Below are positions 7,915 through 16,192 of a DNA stretch of 64,000 bases, in pieces. This DNA is from Ruminococcus sp. HUN007 (lineage in GTDB: Bacteria; Bacillota; Clostridia; Oscillospirales; Ruminococcaceae), in contig NZ_JOOA01000002.1 in NCBI RefSeq assembly GCF_000712055.1, forward strand, positions 2,888,001-2,952,000, given 5' to 3'. The position numbers were made by a program, and so were the translations under genes. How positions within the stretch are numbered: position 1 is the first letter of the stretch; each line of letters opens with the position of its first letter. The notes under the pieces are model-generated. The model worked only from the letters and a program-made list of their open reading frames with translations, searched no databases and was not told the DNA's origin.

Positions 7915-8910
7915 TCAGTACTGTTCATAGAAGCAAGGTCTGTTCTTGCCGTTGGACTTTGCATATGATACTGCGCTGTTGATGCAGGTAAGAATTTCTG
8001 ATGAAGAAACAGCGTTTGTCGGGTATGAAGCAATACCGAAGCTTGCAGTTGCTGAAATAACATCGGAACCTACCTGAACAGGTTCTGCAAGAACTGTCTG
8101 AACTTTTTCGATGAAGTTGAGAATGTTCTGTTCAGAGTTGTTGCCCTGCATAATAAAGCCGTATTCGTTTCCGCCGATTCTTCCGAGGAATATGTTGTCG
8201 TCGCAGAGACCCTTGAATTTTTCTGCGTATGTTGCAAGAAGAATATCACCTGCTGAGCTGCCGTAAGTGTTGTTGATAAGCTTGAAGTTATCGATGTCAC
8301 AGAGAATAGCTGTGAAAGGCATGTTTGAGTTGTTTACGATAGCTTCGTCCATTTTCTCGATGAAAAGGTGTCTGTTAGGAAGGCTTGTAAGAACATCGTA
8401 GTAAGCGAGGTATGAAAGCTTTTCATCCTTGTCCTTGATAATGCGGTTGGTTTCCATGAGCTGTTCGTAGCTCTTTGAGAGTTCAGCTGATTTCTGGTTG
8501 ATTCTGTTTGCGAATATGTAGATGATAGTAACAAGTACAAGTGTTGAGATCGGTACTATAAAACCAGGAATAGCTGATACGTTGTGCTGTTTGATGGCCA
8601 TTACAAGAACTATTGTTGTATTGGCTATGTTGCAGAATACTGATGCGATATAACCCTTTTTATTTGTTGCAAGTACTATAAATGCAGAAAGAAGGGCTTC
8701 TATCTGGCCTGTTGTACCTGCACCTGCGGTAAGCATAGCAAGCTTTACCTGCAGTTCAGGTGAATTCGCGTACTGTGCCATTACTCTTCCGCGGACGCTG
8801 CCGCCGAGGACAAACTGAGCAAAATATACCATTGCCAAATAGGCTACTACGTATATCACAATTGCAACGATATGATTGCTTTCTGATTTTGCTTTTTCAT
8901 TTTTTGACAT
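7915..8910 (-). CDS. Membrane GGDEF-domain protein, degenerate active site (GGNEY)
   Basis: 331 residues from the ATG at 8910, which has a TTGGAGG ribosome site 8 bp upstream; a longer reading from 8925 would begin inside that site. It has four or so membrane helices (about 15-130), then a GGDEF domain with DVLTSLPNR and CDIDNFKLINN. The signature is GGNEY, so the catalytic third residue (Asp/Glu) is replaced by Asn. That predicts loss of cyclase activity and perhaps a receptor or dimer-partner role. First gene of a minus-strand unit (7915-8910, 6952-7887, perhaps 5473-6861) with a consensus promoter. Confidence 0.8.
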   Translation of the reverse strand: MSKNEKAKSESNHIVAIVIYVVAYLAMVYFAQFVLGGSVRGRVMAQYANSPELQVKLAMLTAGAGTTGQIEALLSAFIVLATNKKGYIASVFCNIANTTIVLVMAIKQHNVSAIPGFIVPISTLVLVTIIYIFANRINQKSAELSKSYEQLMETNRIIKDKDEKLSYLAYYDVLTSLPNRHLFIEKMDEAIVNNSNMPFTAILCDIDNFKLINNTYGSSAGDILLATYAEKFKGLCDDNIFLGRIGGNEYGFIMQGNNSEQNILNFIEKVQTVLAEPVQVGSDVISATASFGIASYPTNAVSSSEILTCINSAVSYAKSNGKNRPCFYEQY

Positions 8911-8984
8911 ACTGAAATCCTCCAAATCAATATTATTTTCATATATCTGTTTTTATAAAAAAAAGATACATATAACTATATTAT

Positions 8985-9013
8985 ATTATAGTGCATTCAG
9001 CAATGATTGTCAA
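8985..9013 (-). promoter_or_regulatory. Sigma-A promoter of the GGDEF pair
   Basis: On the minus strand: TTGACA at 9013-9008, a 17-bp spacer, and TATAAT at 8990-8985. Both hexamers are perfect. It lies 75 bp upstream of the start at 8910. Confidence 0.8.
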
Positions 9014-9158
9014 TGATATTTGTGATGTTTTGTAAGAACTGTAGAAAAAAACTGACGATTTCAACATTTCTGAAATTTGTATGTTTCATCAGCCAAAGTA
9101 TGTAAGATTTAACTAAATTGTAAGCAGAACATATGGTCAAAATCTCTCACCGGAAAGG

Positions 9159-9187
9159 TTGACAAAACTGTATTACTGTGTTATAGT
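9159..9187 (+). promoter_or_regulatory. Sigma-A promoter of the ACT protein/hom unit
   Basis: TTGACA at 9159-9164, a 17-bp spacer, and TATAGT at 9182-9187, 56 bp before the ATG at 9243. Confidence 0.75.
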
Positions 9188-9242
9188 AATAAGGCTACAA
9201 ATACAACTGTGTTTGAGTGACGGACTATTTCGAGGTAATTTT

Positions 9243-9695
9243 ATGGATAATTCATCAAATTCATCTTATCTTGTTGTCATAGACTCACGTGTTATACCCG
9301 AGGTATTCATGAAGGTCCTTGAGGTAAAGAAGACGATTGCCAACAAGGAGGCACGAAGTCTTGCAGCCGCATGCAAACAGTCAGGCATTTCAAGGAGCGC
9401 ATATTACAAATATAAGGATTATGTTTTTCTGTACGATGAACAGCATAATCAGCGCATCGTCACTCTTTACGCTGTCCTGAAGGACAGGCCCGGAGTACTT
9501 GCAAATGTGCTTTCTGCGATCCATTCATCAGATGCAAATGTCATGACGCTCAATCAGAGCGTCCCCGTTGACGGGGTCGCTCCGATAACCATGACTCTGA
9601 AACTCAATTCCGGAAACTACAACGAAGATGATCTGAAATCTTCAGTTAAGGCAGTTGACGGAGTTGTTGAGGTGCGTGTTCTCAACAGAGAATAA
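9243..9695 (+). CDS. ACT domain-containing protein (UPF0735/PheB-like)
   Basis: 150 residues from the ATG at 9243; the in-frame reading upstream overlaps the promoter, so this start is preferred. Residues about 1-60 form a helical segment with a possible helix-turn-helix (KQSGISRSAYYKYKD). Residues about 72-150 are an ACT domain beginning VTLYAVLKDRPGVLANVLS, the amino-acid-binding fold with the DRPG loop. The family is widespread in Firmicutes and usually lies next to homoserine dehydrogenase, as here, where hom follows after 84 bp. A role in sensing an aspartate-family amino acid is likely but inferred. Confidence 0.85.
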   Translation: MDNSSNSSYLVVIDSRVIPEVFMKVLEVKKTIANKEARSLAAACKQSGISRSAYYKYKDYVFLYDEQHNQRIVTLYAVLKDRPGVLANVLSAIHSSDANVMTLNQSVPVDGVAPITMTLKLNSGNYNEDDLKSSVKAVDGVVEVRVLNRE

Positions 9696-9779
9696 TTCAC
9701 TACTATTAAATTATTATATTTTTGTTTTACGGTCAAATTTGCTGTGCACAGGCTGTGTACAGGGAAACGGAGTTTTATT

Positions 9780-10997
9780 ATGTCTAAAATAGCAGTTCTC
9801 GGTTACGGTACAGTAGGTTCAGGCGTTGTTGAACTTTTCTACAAAAACAAGGAAAGCATTCTCAGAAAGGTCGGTTCAGACGCCGACATCAAGTACATTC
9901 TTGATATCAGAGATTTTTCCGGAAGTCCTTACAGTGACAAGTTCACAAAGGATATAAACGATATTCTGAATGACGACGAAGTAACCGTTGTTGCTGAGTG
10001 CATGGGCGGTGTTACATTCGCTTACGATTTCGTAAAGGCCTGCCTTCAGAAGGGAAAGAGCGTTTCAACATCAAACAAGGAACTTGTTGCAAAGAAAGGT
10101 GCTGAGCTTCTTGCAATAGCAAAGGAGAAAAACTGCAACTTTTTCTTCGAGGCCAGTGTCGGCGGTGCTATCCCGATAATCAGACCGCTTCACAAGTGTC
10201 TTGCAGCAAATGATATAACAGGTATCGCAGGTATTCTCAACGGTACTACAAACTTCATTCTCGGCAAGATGATCAACGACAGCATGGATTTCGCTGATGC
10301 CCTTAAGATGGCTCAGGATCTCGGATATGCTGAAAAGGATCCTACAGCAGATATCGAAGGCCATGACGCATGCAGAAAGATTTGCATACTTTCTTCACTC
10401 GTTACAGGAAAGCACATCTATCCTGACCGTGTTTTCACAAAGGGTATCACAGACATCACACTTAAGGACGTAAAACTCGCTGACAAATTCGGCGCTGCCA
10501 TAAAGCTCATCGCAAGCATGAAGAAGCTTGAAAACGGTAAGATCATCCCGATGGTAATGCCTATGCTCGTTCCGTACGACAATCTCATTTCCAGAGTAGA
10601 TGACGTTTTCAACGCAGTAATGGTATTCGGTGACGGTATCGACCGTGCAATGTTCTACGGACGCGGTGCCGGCATGCTCCCTACAGCAAGTGCCGTTCTC
10701 GGTGACGTTATCGAGGAACTCAAGACTGAAGAGATCGGAACAGACAGAGCACAGACCTGGGAAGACTGCAATAACGACGAGATCGTTGCTGACTACAGGG
10801 AAAGCAGTGCGAGAATGTATTTCAGAGTTTCAGCCGGCTGCACTCTTGTTCCTGCAGATGCTGAAATTATCGAAAACGGTTCTGAAACTGCATTCGTTAC
10901 AAAGTCCATGACATTTGCCGAAGCTGAAAAGCTTGAAGCTTCCGTTAAGGCTGCAGGCTGCGAAGTGAAGTCAAGGATCGCCGTTCTCGACATCTGA
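9780..10997 (+). CDS. hom: Homoserine dehydrogenase
   Basis: 405 residues from the ATG at 9780. It reduces aspartate semialdehyde to homoserine with NAD(P)H, the branch point to methionine and threonine. The N-terminal Rossmann motif is VLGYGTVGSG. The central catalytic region has SNKELVAKKG, EASVGGAIPII, GILNGTTNFIL and the family stretch LGYAEKDPTADIEGHDACRK. The C-terminal part after about 340 is shorter than a full ACT domain but has a matching core, so it may be a minimal regulatory domain. It lies directly after the ACT protein and is closed by a terminator. Confidence 0.95.
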   Translation: MSKIAVLGYGTVGSGVVELFYKNKESILRKVGSDADIKYILDIRDFSGSPYSDKFTKDINDILNDDEVTVVAECMGGVTFAYDFVKACLQKGKSVSTSNKELVAKKGAELLAIAKEKNCNFFFEASVGGAIPIIRPLHKCLAANDITGIAGILNGTTNFILGKMINDSMDFADALKMAQDLGYAEKDPTADIEGHDACRKICILSSLVTGKHIYPDRVFTKGITDITLKDVKLADKFGAAIKLIASMKKLENGKIIPMVMPMLVPYDNLISRVDDVFNAVMVFGDGIDRAMFYGRGAGMLPTASAVLGDVIEELKTEEIGTDRAQTWEDCNNDEIVADYRESSARMYFRVSAGCTLVPADAEIIENGSETAFVTKSMTFAEAEKLEASVKAAGCEVKSRIAVLDI

Positions 10998-11028
10998 TTT
11001 TAAACAATATTTATATATAACATATAAT

Positions 11029-11056
11029 AAAAGCGCTTAATTCATTAAGCGTTTTT
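11029..11056 (+). terminator. Terminator after hom
   Basis: Arms AAAAGCGCTTAAT and ATTAAGCGTTTTT around a 2-base loop, ending in five T residues followed by an AT-rich stretch. Confidence 0.85.
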
Positions 11057-11068
11057 ATTTTTCTGTAA

Positions 11069-11097
11069 TTGATTTTTCTGTTTGTAATTGGTATAAT
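11069..11097 (+). promoter_or_regulatory. Sigma-A promoter of the peptidase operon
   Basis: TTGATT at 11069-11074, a 17-bp spacer, and TATAAT at 11092-11097, 46 bp upstream of the ATG at 11144. Confidence 0.7.
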
Positions 11098-11143
11098 TAT
11101 AATTGTATTTTTGCGTAATTTCTTTTCCTGTAAGGAGAGTATC

Positions 11144-12169
11144 ATGGATTTGGAAAACATTTTAGCGGAGCTCTGCAGTGTCTCCGGTGTTTCAGGAAGT
11201 GAACGTCCGGTGCTTGAAAAGATCTCTGAGATCATGAAAAAATGTACCGGCAGGGAGGGGATTTTTTCGGGGAATAATTTACTTGTAGGAATAGGGGAAC
11301 GTTCTGAAGGAAAAAAACATATTCTTATTGACGCCCATGCAGATGAGATAGGGCTGATATGTTCGTACATCGATTCTGAAGGATTTATCGTCCCTTCAAA
11401 TGCCGGCGGAATGGATTACCGTTTCCTTCCGGCTCAGCGTGTCACTGTTCACGGAACGGAAGATCTGCCGGGAGTTATAGCTACTCTGCCGCCGCATCTT
11501 TCCTCCGGGGAAGGCGGAATGACAAAGATCGATCAGGTGCGCATAGACACCGGTTACAGTGCTGATGAACTGAAGAATAAGGTCTTTCCGGGAGATCCGA
11601 TATCCTTTACGGCACCTTTTGCAAAGCTTTCAGGTGATCAGGTCACAGGAAAGGCGCTTGATAACCGTGCCGGAGTGGCTGCTCTGGTCAGATTTGCAGA
11701 GATCATCGGAAATGAAGCCCCGGGCTGCAGTATAACCCTTCTTTTTTCCGGTTCTGAGGAGATAGGCGAGCGCGGCGCAAAGACTGCATGCTATCTTGTT
11801 GATCCTGATATAGCCATCGCTGTTGATACAAGCTTTGCGTCATCTCCTGATGACGGTCCGAAGGAATGCGGCGAAACCGGCAAAGGTCCGATGATCGGTA
11901 TTTCACCGTCGCTTTCACGTGATCTCAGCAGAGAACTGATGAGAACTGCGGAAGAGAATAAAATACCTTATCAGTCAGAACCGATGGCAGGACTTACAGG
12001 AACCAATGCTGATCAGTTTTCAGTTTCACGTGCCGGAGTGGTGACGTGTACGGTTTCCGTTCCGATAAGGCATATGCATTCTCCTGCGGAAACAGCTGAT
12101 CTTAATGACATTGAGAATACTGCCCTGCTTCTTGCGCAGTACGTAAGGAGGTTCTCACGAAATGCTTGA
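11144..12169 (+). CDS. M42 family metallopeptidase (first of two)
   Basis: 341 residues from the ATG at 11144, which has an AAGGAGAG ribosome site. M42 enzymes are cytosolic di-metal aminopeptidases (glutamyl aminopeptidase / deblocking type) that form large tetrahedral shells and trim short peptides. Visible metal and catalytic motifs are IDAHADEIGLI (His and Asp), LDNRAGVAAL (bridging Asp), and SGSEEIGERGA (catalytic Glu-Glu), with a late His in PIRHMHSP. It overlaps the next peptidase gene by 8 bp. The two are paralogues and may form a mixed complex, as some M42 pairs do. Confidence 0.9.
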   Translation: MDLENILAELCSVSGVSGSERPVLEKISEIMKKCTGREGIFSGNNLLVGIGERSEGKKHILIDAHADEIGLICSYIDSEGFIVPSNAGGMDYRFLPAQRVTVHGTEDLPGVIATLPPHLSSGEGGMTKIDQVRIDTGYSADELKNKVFPGDPISFTAPFAKLSGDQVTGKALDNRAGVAALVRFAEIIGNEAPGCSITLLFSGSEEIGERGAKTACYLVDPDIAIAVDTSFASSPDDGPKECGETGKGPMIGISPSLSRDLSRELMRTAEENKIPYQSEPMAGLTGTNADQFSVSRAGVVTCTVSVPIRHMHSPAETADLNDIENTALLLAQYVRRFSRNA

Positions 12170-13181
12170 AGAAATAAAAGCTCTGTGTGCACTTAACGGT
12201 ATTTCCGGAAACGAGGACAGTGTACGTGAATATATTAAAAAACGTATTGAAGGAAAGTGTGAGTACCATACCGATGCTCTCGGAAACATAATTGCTTTCT
12301 GCAAAGGACGGAAGAACGGCGGAAAGAAACTTATGGTAGCCGCACACATGGATGAGGTAGGCCTTCTTGTCACTTACATAAACGAGGACGGTACCCTTGC
12401 ATTTGACGCAGTCGGAGGCATCAACACCGATGTCATTGCCGGAAGGCAGGTTTACATTTACGAACGTAACGTAACAGGTGTTGTCAGCGCAAAGGCTGTA
12501 CACCACTTATCTGACAGCGAACGGAAAGCTCCATTTGAGATCTCCTCGCTTTACATTGACATTGGTGCGAAAAGCAGGGAGGAAGCTGAAAAGCTGGTAT
12601 CGGTCGGAGACTGCGTCGCATTTAAGAGTGAGTTTGAATCGCTTGGCGGCGGCAGGATCTGCAGCAAGGCCCTTGACGACCGAGCAGGCTGTGCGATAAT
12701 GCTTTCTCTTATAGATGAAGGCGTCGAATATGACACTTACTTCGCCTTTTCAGTCGAGGAGGAAATTGGCCTCCGCGGGGCTCAGACAGCAGCATTTGCG
12801 GTTGAACCTGAGTTTGCCGTTGTGATCGAGACGACCACCGCTGCTGATATTTCAGGCTCCGCCGGTGCGAAAAGAGTCTGCGAGCTCGGAAAGGGCGCGG
12901 TAATTTCCTACCGTGACAGAAGAACCGTTTACGACAGGGAACTTTACGACCTTGCGTTCTCGCTCGGAAAACAGAACGATATTGCGTGTCAGACAAAGAC
13001 ACTCATCGCAGGCGGCAACGATGCCGGTGCGATCCATATTTCAAAAAGCGGTGTCCGAACCATTGCAGTTTCGGCGCCATGCAGATATCTCCATTCACCA
13101 TCCTGTACAGCACAGTATTCTGATATTGAGATGAGCAAAGCTTTAGTCCGACTGCTTATAACAGGGATAAACGAATTATGA
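12162..13181 (+). CDS. M42 family metallopeptidase (second of two)
   Basis: 339 residues, started by an AAGGAGG site that lies inside the end of the first peptidase gene. The same di-metal set is complete: AAHMDEVGLL, LDDRAGCA, SVEEEIGLRGA, and the C-terminal APCRYLHSPS. The length is normal for the family. It overlaps the following GNAT gene by 4 bp, so the four genes from 11144 to 15212 are translationally coupled. Substrate preference cannot be told from the sequence. Confidence 0.9.
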   Translation: MLEEIKALCALNGISGNEDSVREYIKKRIEGKCEYHTDALGNIIAFCKGRKNGGKKLMVAAHMDEVGLLVTYINEDGTLAFDAVGGINTDVIAGRQVYIYERNVTGVVSAKAVHHLSDSERKAPFEISSLYIDIGAKSREEAEKLVSVGDCVAFKSEFESLGGGRICSKALDDRAGCAIMLSLIDEGVEYDTYFAFSVEEEIGLRGAQTAAFAVEPEFAVVIETTTAADISGSAGAKRVCELGKGAVISYRDRRTVYDRELYDLAFSLGKQNDIACQTKTLIAGGNDAGAIHISKSGVRTIAVSAPCRYLHSPSCTAQYSDIEMSKALVRLLITGINEL

Positions 13182-13948
13182 TAAAATACATTACAGATAC
13201 TGATCTTGATTCCATAAAGGAACTTCACGAAGACTATTACGGAAGAAAGATCCTCTCATACTATTATTCATACGGAACAGGCTACGACTTCTGCCGTTTC
13301 TACGAAGCAGGCAGTGAAGATACAAAAGCCTACATAGTTCACTTCAATTCGATCATGATAATCTGGTCAGACGGTCCGCTTGAATCAGAGGAGCTCATAA
13401 CCTTTATCCGCATGCACAGTCCTTTCCGTGTGGAAGCACCATGGATGGTTCTTAAGGAACTGTGTGAGATACCAGGCTACAGGATGCTCAAAAGAACAAA
13501 GTTTGAGTTTACTGACCACCGTCCGGATGATTTTGACGAGACTCAGGTAATAACCGATCCGTCCCTTGACGAGATATACGAGATCCTGCACGAAGGGTTT
13601 CCGACGCTCATCAGTCACGGGCTCTGGATAACAGAGCACTCGCACAAGATCAGACGCGGACTCTCAAAGATCTATCTTTACAGGCACTGTACCACAGCAA
13701 CTGTTATCTACGATGTTGATGACCATGTGCTGATCGGTCAGGTAGCCACAAGGGCTGAGGCCCGCGGACGCGGATATGCACGTGAACTGCTTTACTGGAT
13801 CGGACATACACTGGCGTCCGAAGGTAAAAAGGTAAGTCTTTTTGCTCTCGATTACCGTGAGAGTTTCTATAAAGAGATCGGCTTTAAAGCGGTAAGCACT
13901 GAAAATGTTATTCAGGCCGACACAAACGGAGGTCCAAATGATCAATAA
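13178..13948 (+). CDS. GNAT family N-acetyltransferase
   Basis: 256 residues. The C-terminal half (about 115-250) is a GNAT fold. Its acetyl-CoA-binding region reads IGQVATRAEARGRGYARELL, the Q/R-x-x-G-x-G/A loop, followed by VSLFALDYRESFYKEIGFK, the typical closing strand with YxxxGF. The N-terminal half is a second, weaker GNAT-like or substrate domain. It is coupled to the peptidase upstream by a 4-bp overlap and to the PLP enzyme downstream by an 11-bp overlap. The acceptor is unknown; an amino acid or peptide is a fair guess from the neighbours. Confidence 0.8.
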   Translation: MIKYITDTDLDSIKELHEDYYGRKILSYYYSYGTGYDFCRFYEAGSEDTKAYIVHFNSIMIIWSDGPLESEELITFIRMHSPFRVEAPWMVLKELCEIPGYRMLKRTKFEFTDHRPDDFDETQVITDPSLDEIYEILHEGFPTLISHGLWITEHSHKIRRGLSKIYLYRHCTTATVIYDVDDHVLIGQVATRAEARGRGYARELLYWIGHTLASEGKKVSLFALDYRESFYKEIGFKAVSTENVIQADTNGGPNDQ

Positions 13949-15212
13949 TAATTTTTTTAGTTTTGATGAAAAGCTTCTCGGAATTGCAAGGGAAGCAGAA
14001 AACGCGTGCTCACTCAGCCTTGCAGGATGTGACAGCGTTGCAGAGTACAACGGTTCAAAGGTACTTGCTGCATTCATTAAAAACAGGGTAAGTGAGCAGT
14101 GCATGCACGGCAGTACAGGATACGGTTACGGGGACATCGGACGTGATACTCTCGACAGAGTATATGCCGATGTTTTCGGCTGTGAGGACGCTCTTGTAAG
14201 GCACAGTTTTGTTTCCGGAACACATGCGCTTTCAGTTGCACTTTTCGGTGTGCTCAGACCGGGAGACCGAATGGTGTCAGTTACCGGAAGTCCTTATGAC
14301 ACTCTTGAGGAAGTGATCGGTATCCGCGGTGAAAGCGGAAACGGATCACTTAAGGATTTCGGAGTTGAATATTCACAGGTGGATCTTCTTCCTGACGGAA
14401 AGCCTGATATGGACAGTATCCTTAAGGCAGTTCAGGGGGCAAAGATGGCTTATATCCAGCGCTCAAGAGGCTATTCACTGAGACCTGCGCTTACAGTACA
14501 GGATATTGAGCATATAGCCTGCGGTATCAAGGCAGTAAGTCCGGATACTATCATAATGGTGGACAACTGTTACGGAGAATTTGTTGAAAAGCAGGAACCT
14601 GTTGAAGTCGGTGCTGATCTTATGGCCGGTTCACTTATCAAAAATGCAGGCGGTGCGATCGCAAGAACCGGAGGATACATCGCCGGAAGAAAAGATCTTG
14701 TTGAACTCTGTTCCTACCGTCTTACCTGTGTGGGCATGGGAAAGGAAGTCGGCTGCTCGCTTGATCAGAACCGCGAGATGTTCCTCGGACTGTTTATGGC
14801 ACCAGAGGTCGTTTCATCTGCTGTTAAGACAGCGACATTTGCATCGGAACTTTTCACCCGCCTTGGATTTGAGTGCTATCCTAAGAAAACAGAGGAACGC
14901 GGCGACATCATAACAGTGCTGAAACTCGGAAACGAGGAACTCCTGACTGCGTTCTGCCAGGGAATACAGAAAGGATCACCTGTCGATTCATTCGTAAGTC
15001 CTGAATCCTGGGAGATGCCGGGCTACGACAGTAAAGTAATAATGGCTGCAGGAACCTTTACTATGGGTGCATCTATCGAACTTTCCGCTGATGCTCCGAT
15101 ACGTGATCCGTACGCAGTCTGGATGCAGGGCGGCATTACATATCCGAGCGGCAAAATCGGACTTCTCCTTGCAGCTGAAGAAATGATCAGGCGCGGATTA
15201 CTTTCTGTTTGA
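13938..15212 (+). CDS. Methionine gamma-lyase-like PLP enzyme (aluminium-resistance family)
   Basis: 424 residues from the ATG at 13938, set by a GGAGG site within the GNAT gene. The family (Met_gamma_lyase, once called aluminium resistance protein) has a fold-type I aminotransferase architecture. Visible marks: HGSTGYGYGDIGRDTLD and RHSFVSGTHALSVAL near the cofactor, IIMVDNCYGEF with the PLP-ring Asp, and the probable Schiff-base Lys in GSLIKNAGGAIA. It likely cleaves sulfur amino acids, though few members have been assayed. Last gene of the coupled peptidase/GNAT unit, so the unit may serve peptide or amino-acid salvage. Confidence 0.85.
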   Translation: MINNNFFSFDEKLLGIAREAENACSLSLAGCDSVAEYNGSKVLAAFIKNRVSEQCMHGSTGYGYGDIGRDTLDRVYADVFGCEDALVRHSFVSGTHALSVALFGVLRPGDRMVSVTGSPYDTLEEVIGIRGESGNGSLKDFGVEYSQVDLLPDGKPDMDSILKAVQGAKMAYIQRSRGYSLRPALTVQDIEHIACGIKAVSPDTIIMVDNCYGEFVEKQEPVEVGADLMAGSLIKNAGGAIARTGGYIAGRKDLVELCSYRLTCVGMGKEVGCSLDQNREMFLGLFMAPEVVSSAVKTATFASELFTRLGFECYPKKTEERGDIITVLKLGNEELLTAFCQGIQKGSPVDSFVSPESWEMPGYDSKVIMAAGTFTMGASIELSADAPIRDPYAVWMQGGITYPSGKIGLLLAAEEMIRRGLLSV

Positions 15213-15277
15213 CTTTTTATTTTGAAAGTGATATATTAATATATGTATCCGTTTATGTATTTCGTGCAGGGAGGTAC

Positions 15278-16039
15278 ATGAAAATGTTTCATAAAAAAAG
15301 AAGAACAAAAGTTTCTGACAATCCGGCAGGGAACTTACAGCCCGGTTCCGGAAATGTCAGCGAGGATAAAAATCCGGGATCCGGAAAATCCAGGTCCGGA
15401 CGTGGATTGAAAGCTGCTGCGGCTGTAACGGCTGCTGTTGTTCTGCTCATTTCTGCCGGATTTATCTGGCTTACTCTGAGCGGCAGTCAGGGACTTAGAA
15501 AGTCACAGAAACTTGCAAAAAAGATAGGCGAGCCTGTCGAAAAGGCTGTTTCATCTGCAGGGGTCGAACTCACTGAATCATCCGATTACGAATATATCAA
15601 TGAGCTTTGTACCTTTACATCACTTTCCGAGTCGGGACGGTCCACGAATGTTTATAATGTCAGACTGCCTGAGTGGACAATATACTGCAGCGAGAATTCT
15701 TTCGGAAAACTTGAAAGTGTTACTTACTGTGATTTCCGCGTTCTGAGTTCCAATATAAACGGCGAAAGGAAAAAGGGAGCAGTTGATGTTTCATCAATTA
15801 CACCGGGAAAAACATCTTCCGATGTTGATTCCGTGCTTAAAATGAAACCTTATCAGATCGTTTATGCAGGGACTTCGACTTCAAAAAAATACAGGTACTA
15901 CTATAAAAACAAACAGTCCGGCGCAGTTAAGGCGTACATTATAACAGTAATATTCGGTGAGGACGGAAAAGTCAATTCGCCTGCGATCGTCGAGAGCAGT
16001 AATTTTATTCTTGATGTTCTGCGGGTCGAAAACGATTAG
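15278..16039 (+). CDS. Membrane-anchored protein of unknown function
   Basis: 253 residues from the ATG at 15278, which has a GGGAGG site; the longer reading from 15209 has none. Residues about 1-45 are basic, Gly/Ser/Lys-rich and cytoplasmic. One membrane helix (about 48-68) is followed by an external domain of about 180 residues. That domain has a small repeat-like layout of beta strands, with a segment SSITPGKTSSDVDSVLKMKPYQ resembling the SmpA/BamE-like turn found in some Firmicute lipoproteins. I do not recognise the family. It follows the PLP enzyme by 65 bp and may be read through from it. Confidence 0.6.
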   Translation: MKMFHKKRRTKVSDNPAGNLQPGSGNVSEDKNPGSGKSRSGRGLKAAAAVTAAVVLLISAGFIWLTLSGSQGLRKSQKLAKKIGEPVEKAVSSAGVELTESSDYEYINELCTFTSLSESGRSTNVYNVRLPEWTIYCSENSFGKLESVTYCDFRVLSSNINGERKKGAVDVSSITPGKTSSDVDSVLKMKPYQIVYAGTSTSKKYRYYYKNKQSGAVKAYIITVIFGEDGKVNSPAIVESSNFILDVLRVEND

Positions 16040-16119
16040 GAAAAATTGATCAAAAATTAATGAATGTTGATAAAATTGTGTACAACATGATTTTAATTTG
16101 AATTAATATCAGAAACCGG

Positions 16120-16148
16120 TTGACAAATGACCTGTTTACTGATATGAT
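16120..16148 (+). promoter_or_regulatory. Sigma-A promoter of the PASTA kinase-like gene
   Basis: TTGACA at 16120-16125, a 17-bp spacer, and TATGAT at 16143-16148, 44 bp upstream of the ATG, with an AAGGAGG ribosome site between. Confidence 0.75.
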
Positions 16149-16192
16149 AGTTTAGGCGAATAATATTTTAGAATTTTTAAGGAGGCTTAAAT

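Noticed and set aside
9159..9242. N-terminal extension of the ACT protein from 9159
   Set aside because: It overlaps the promoter, and the internal ATG at 9243 fits the family length.
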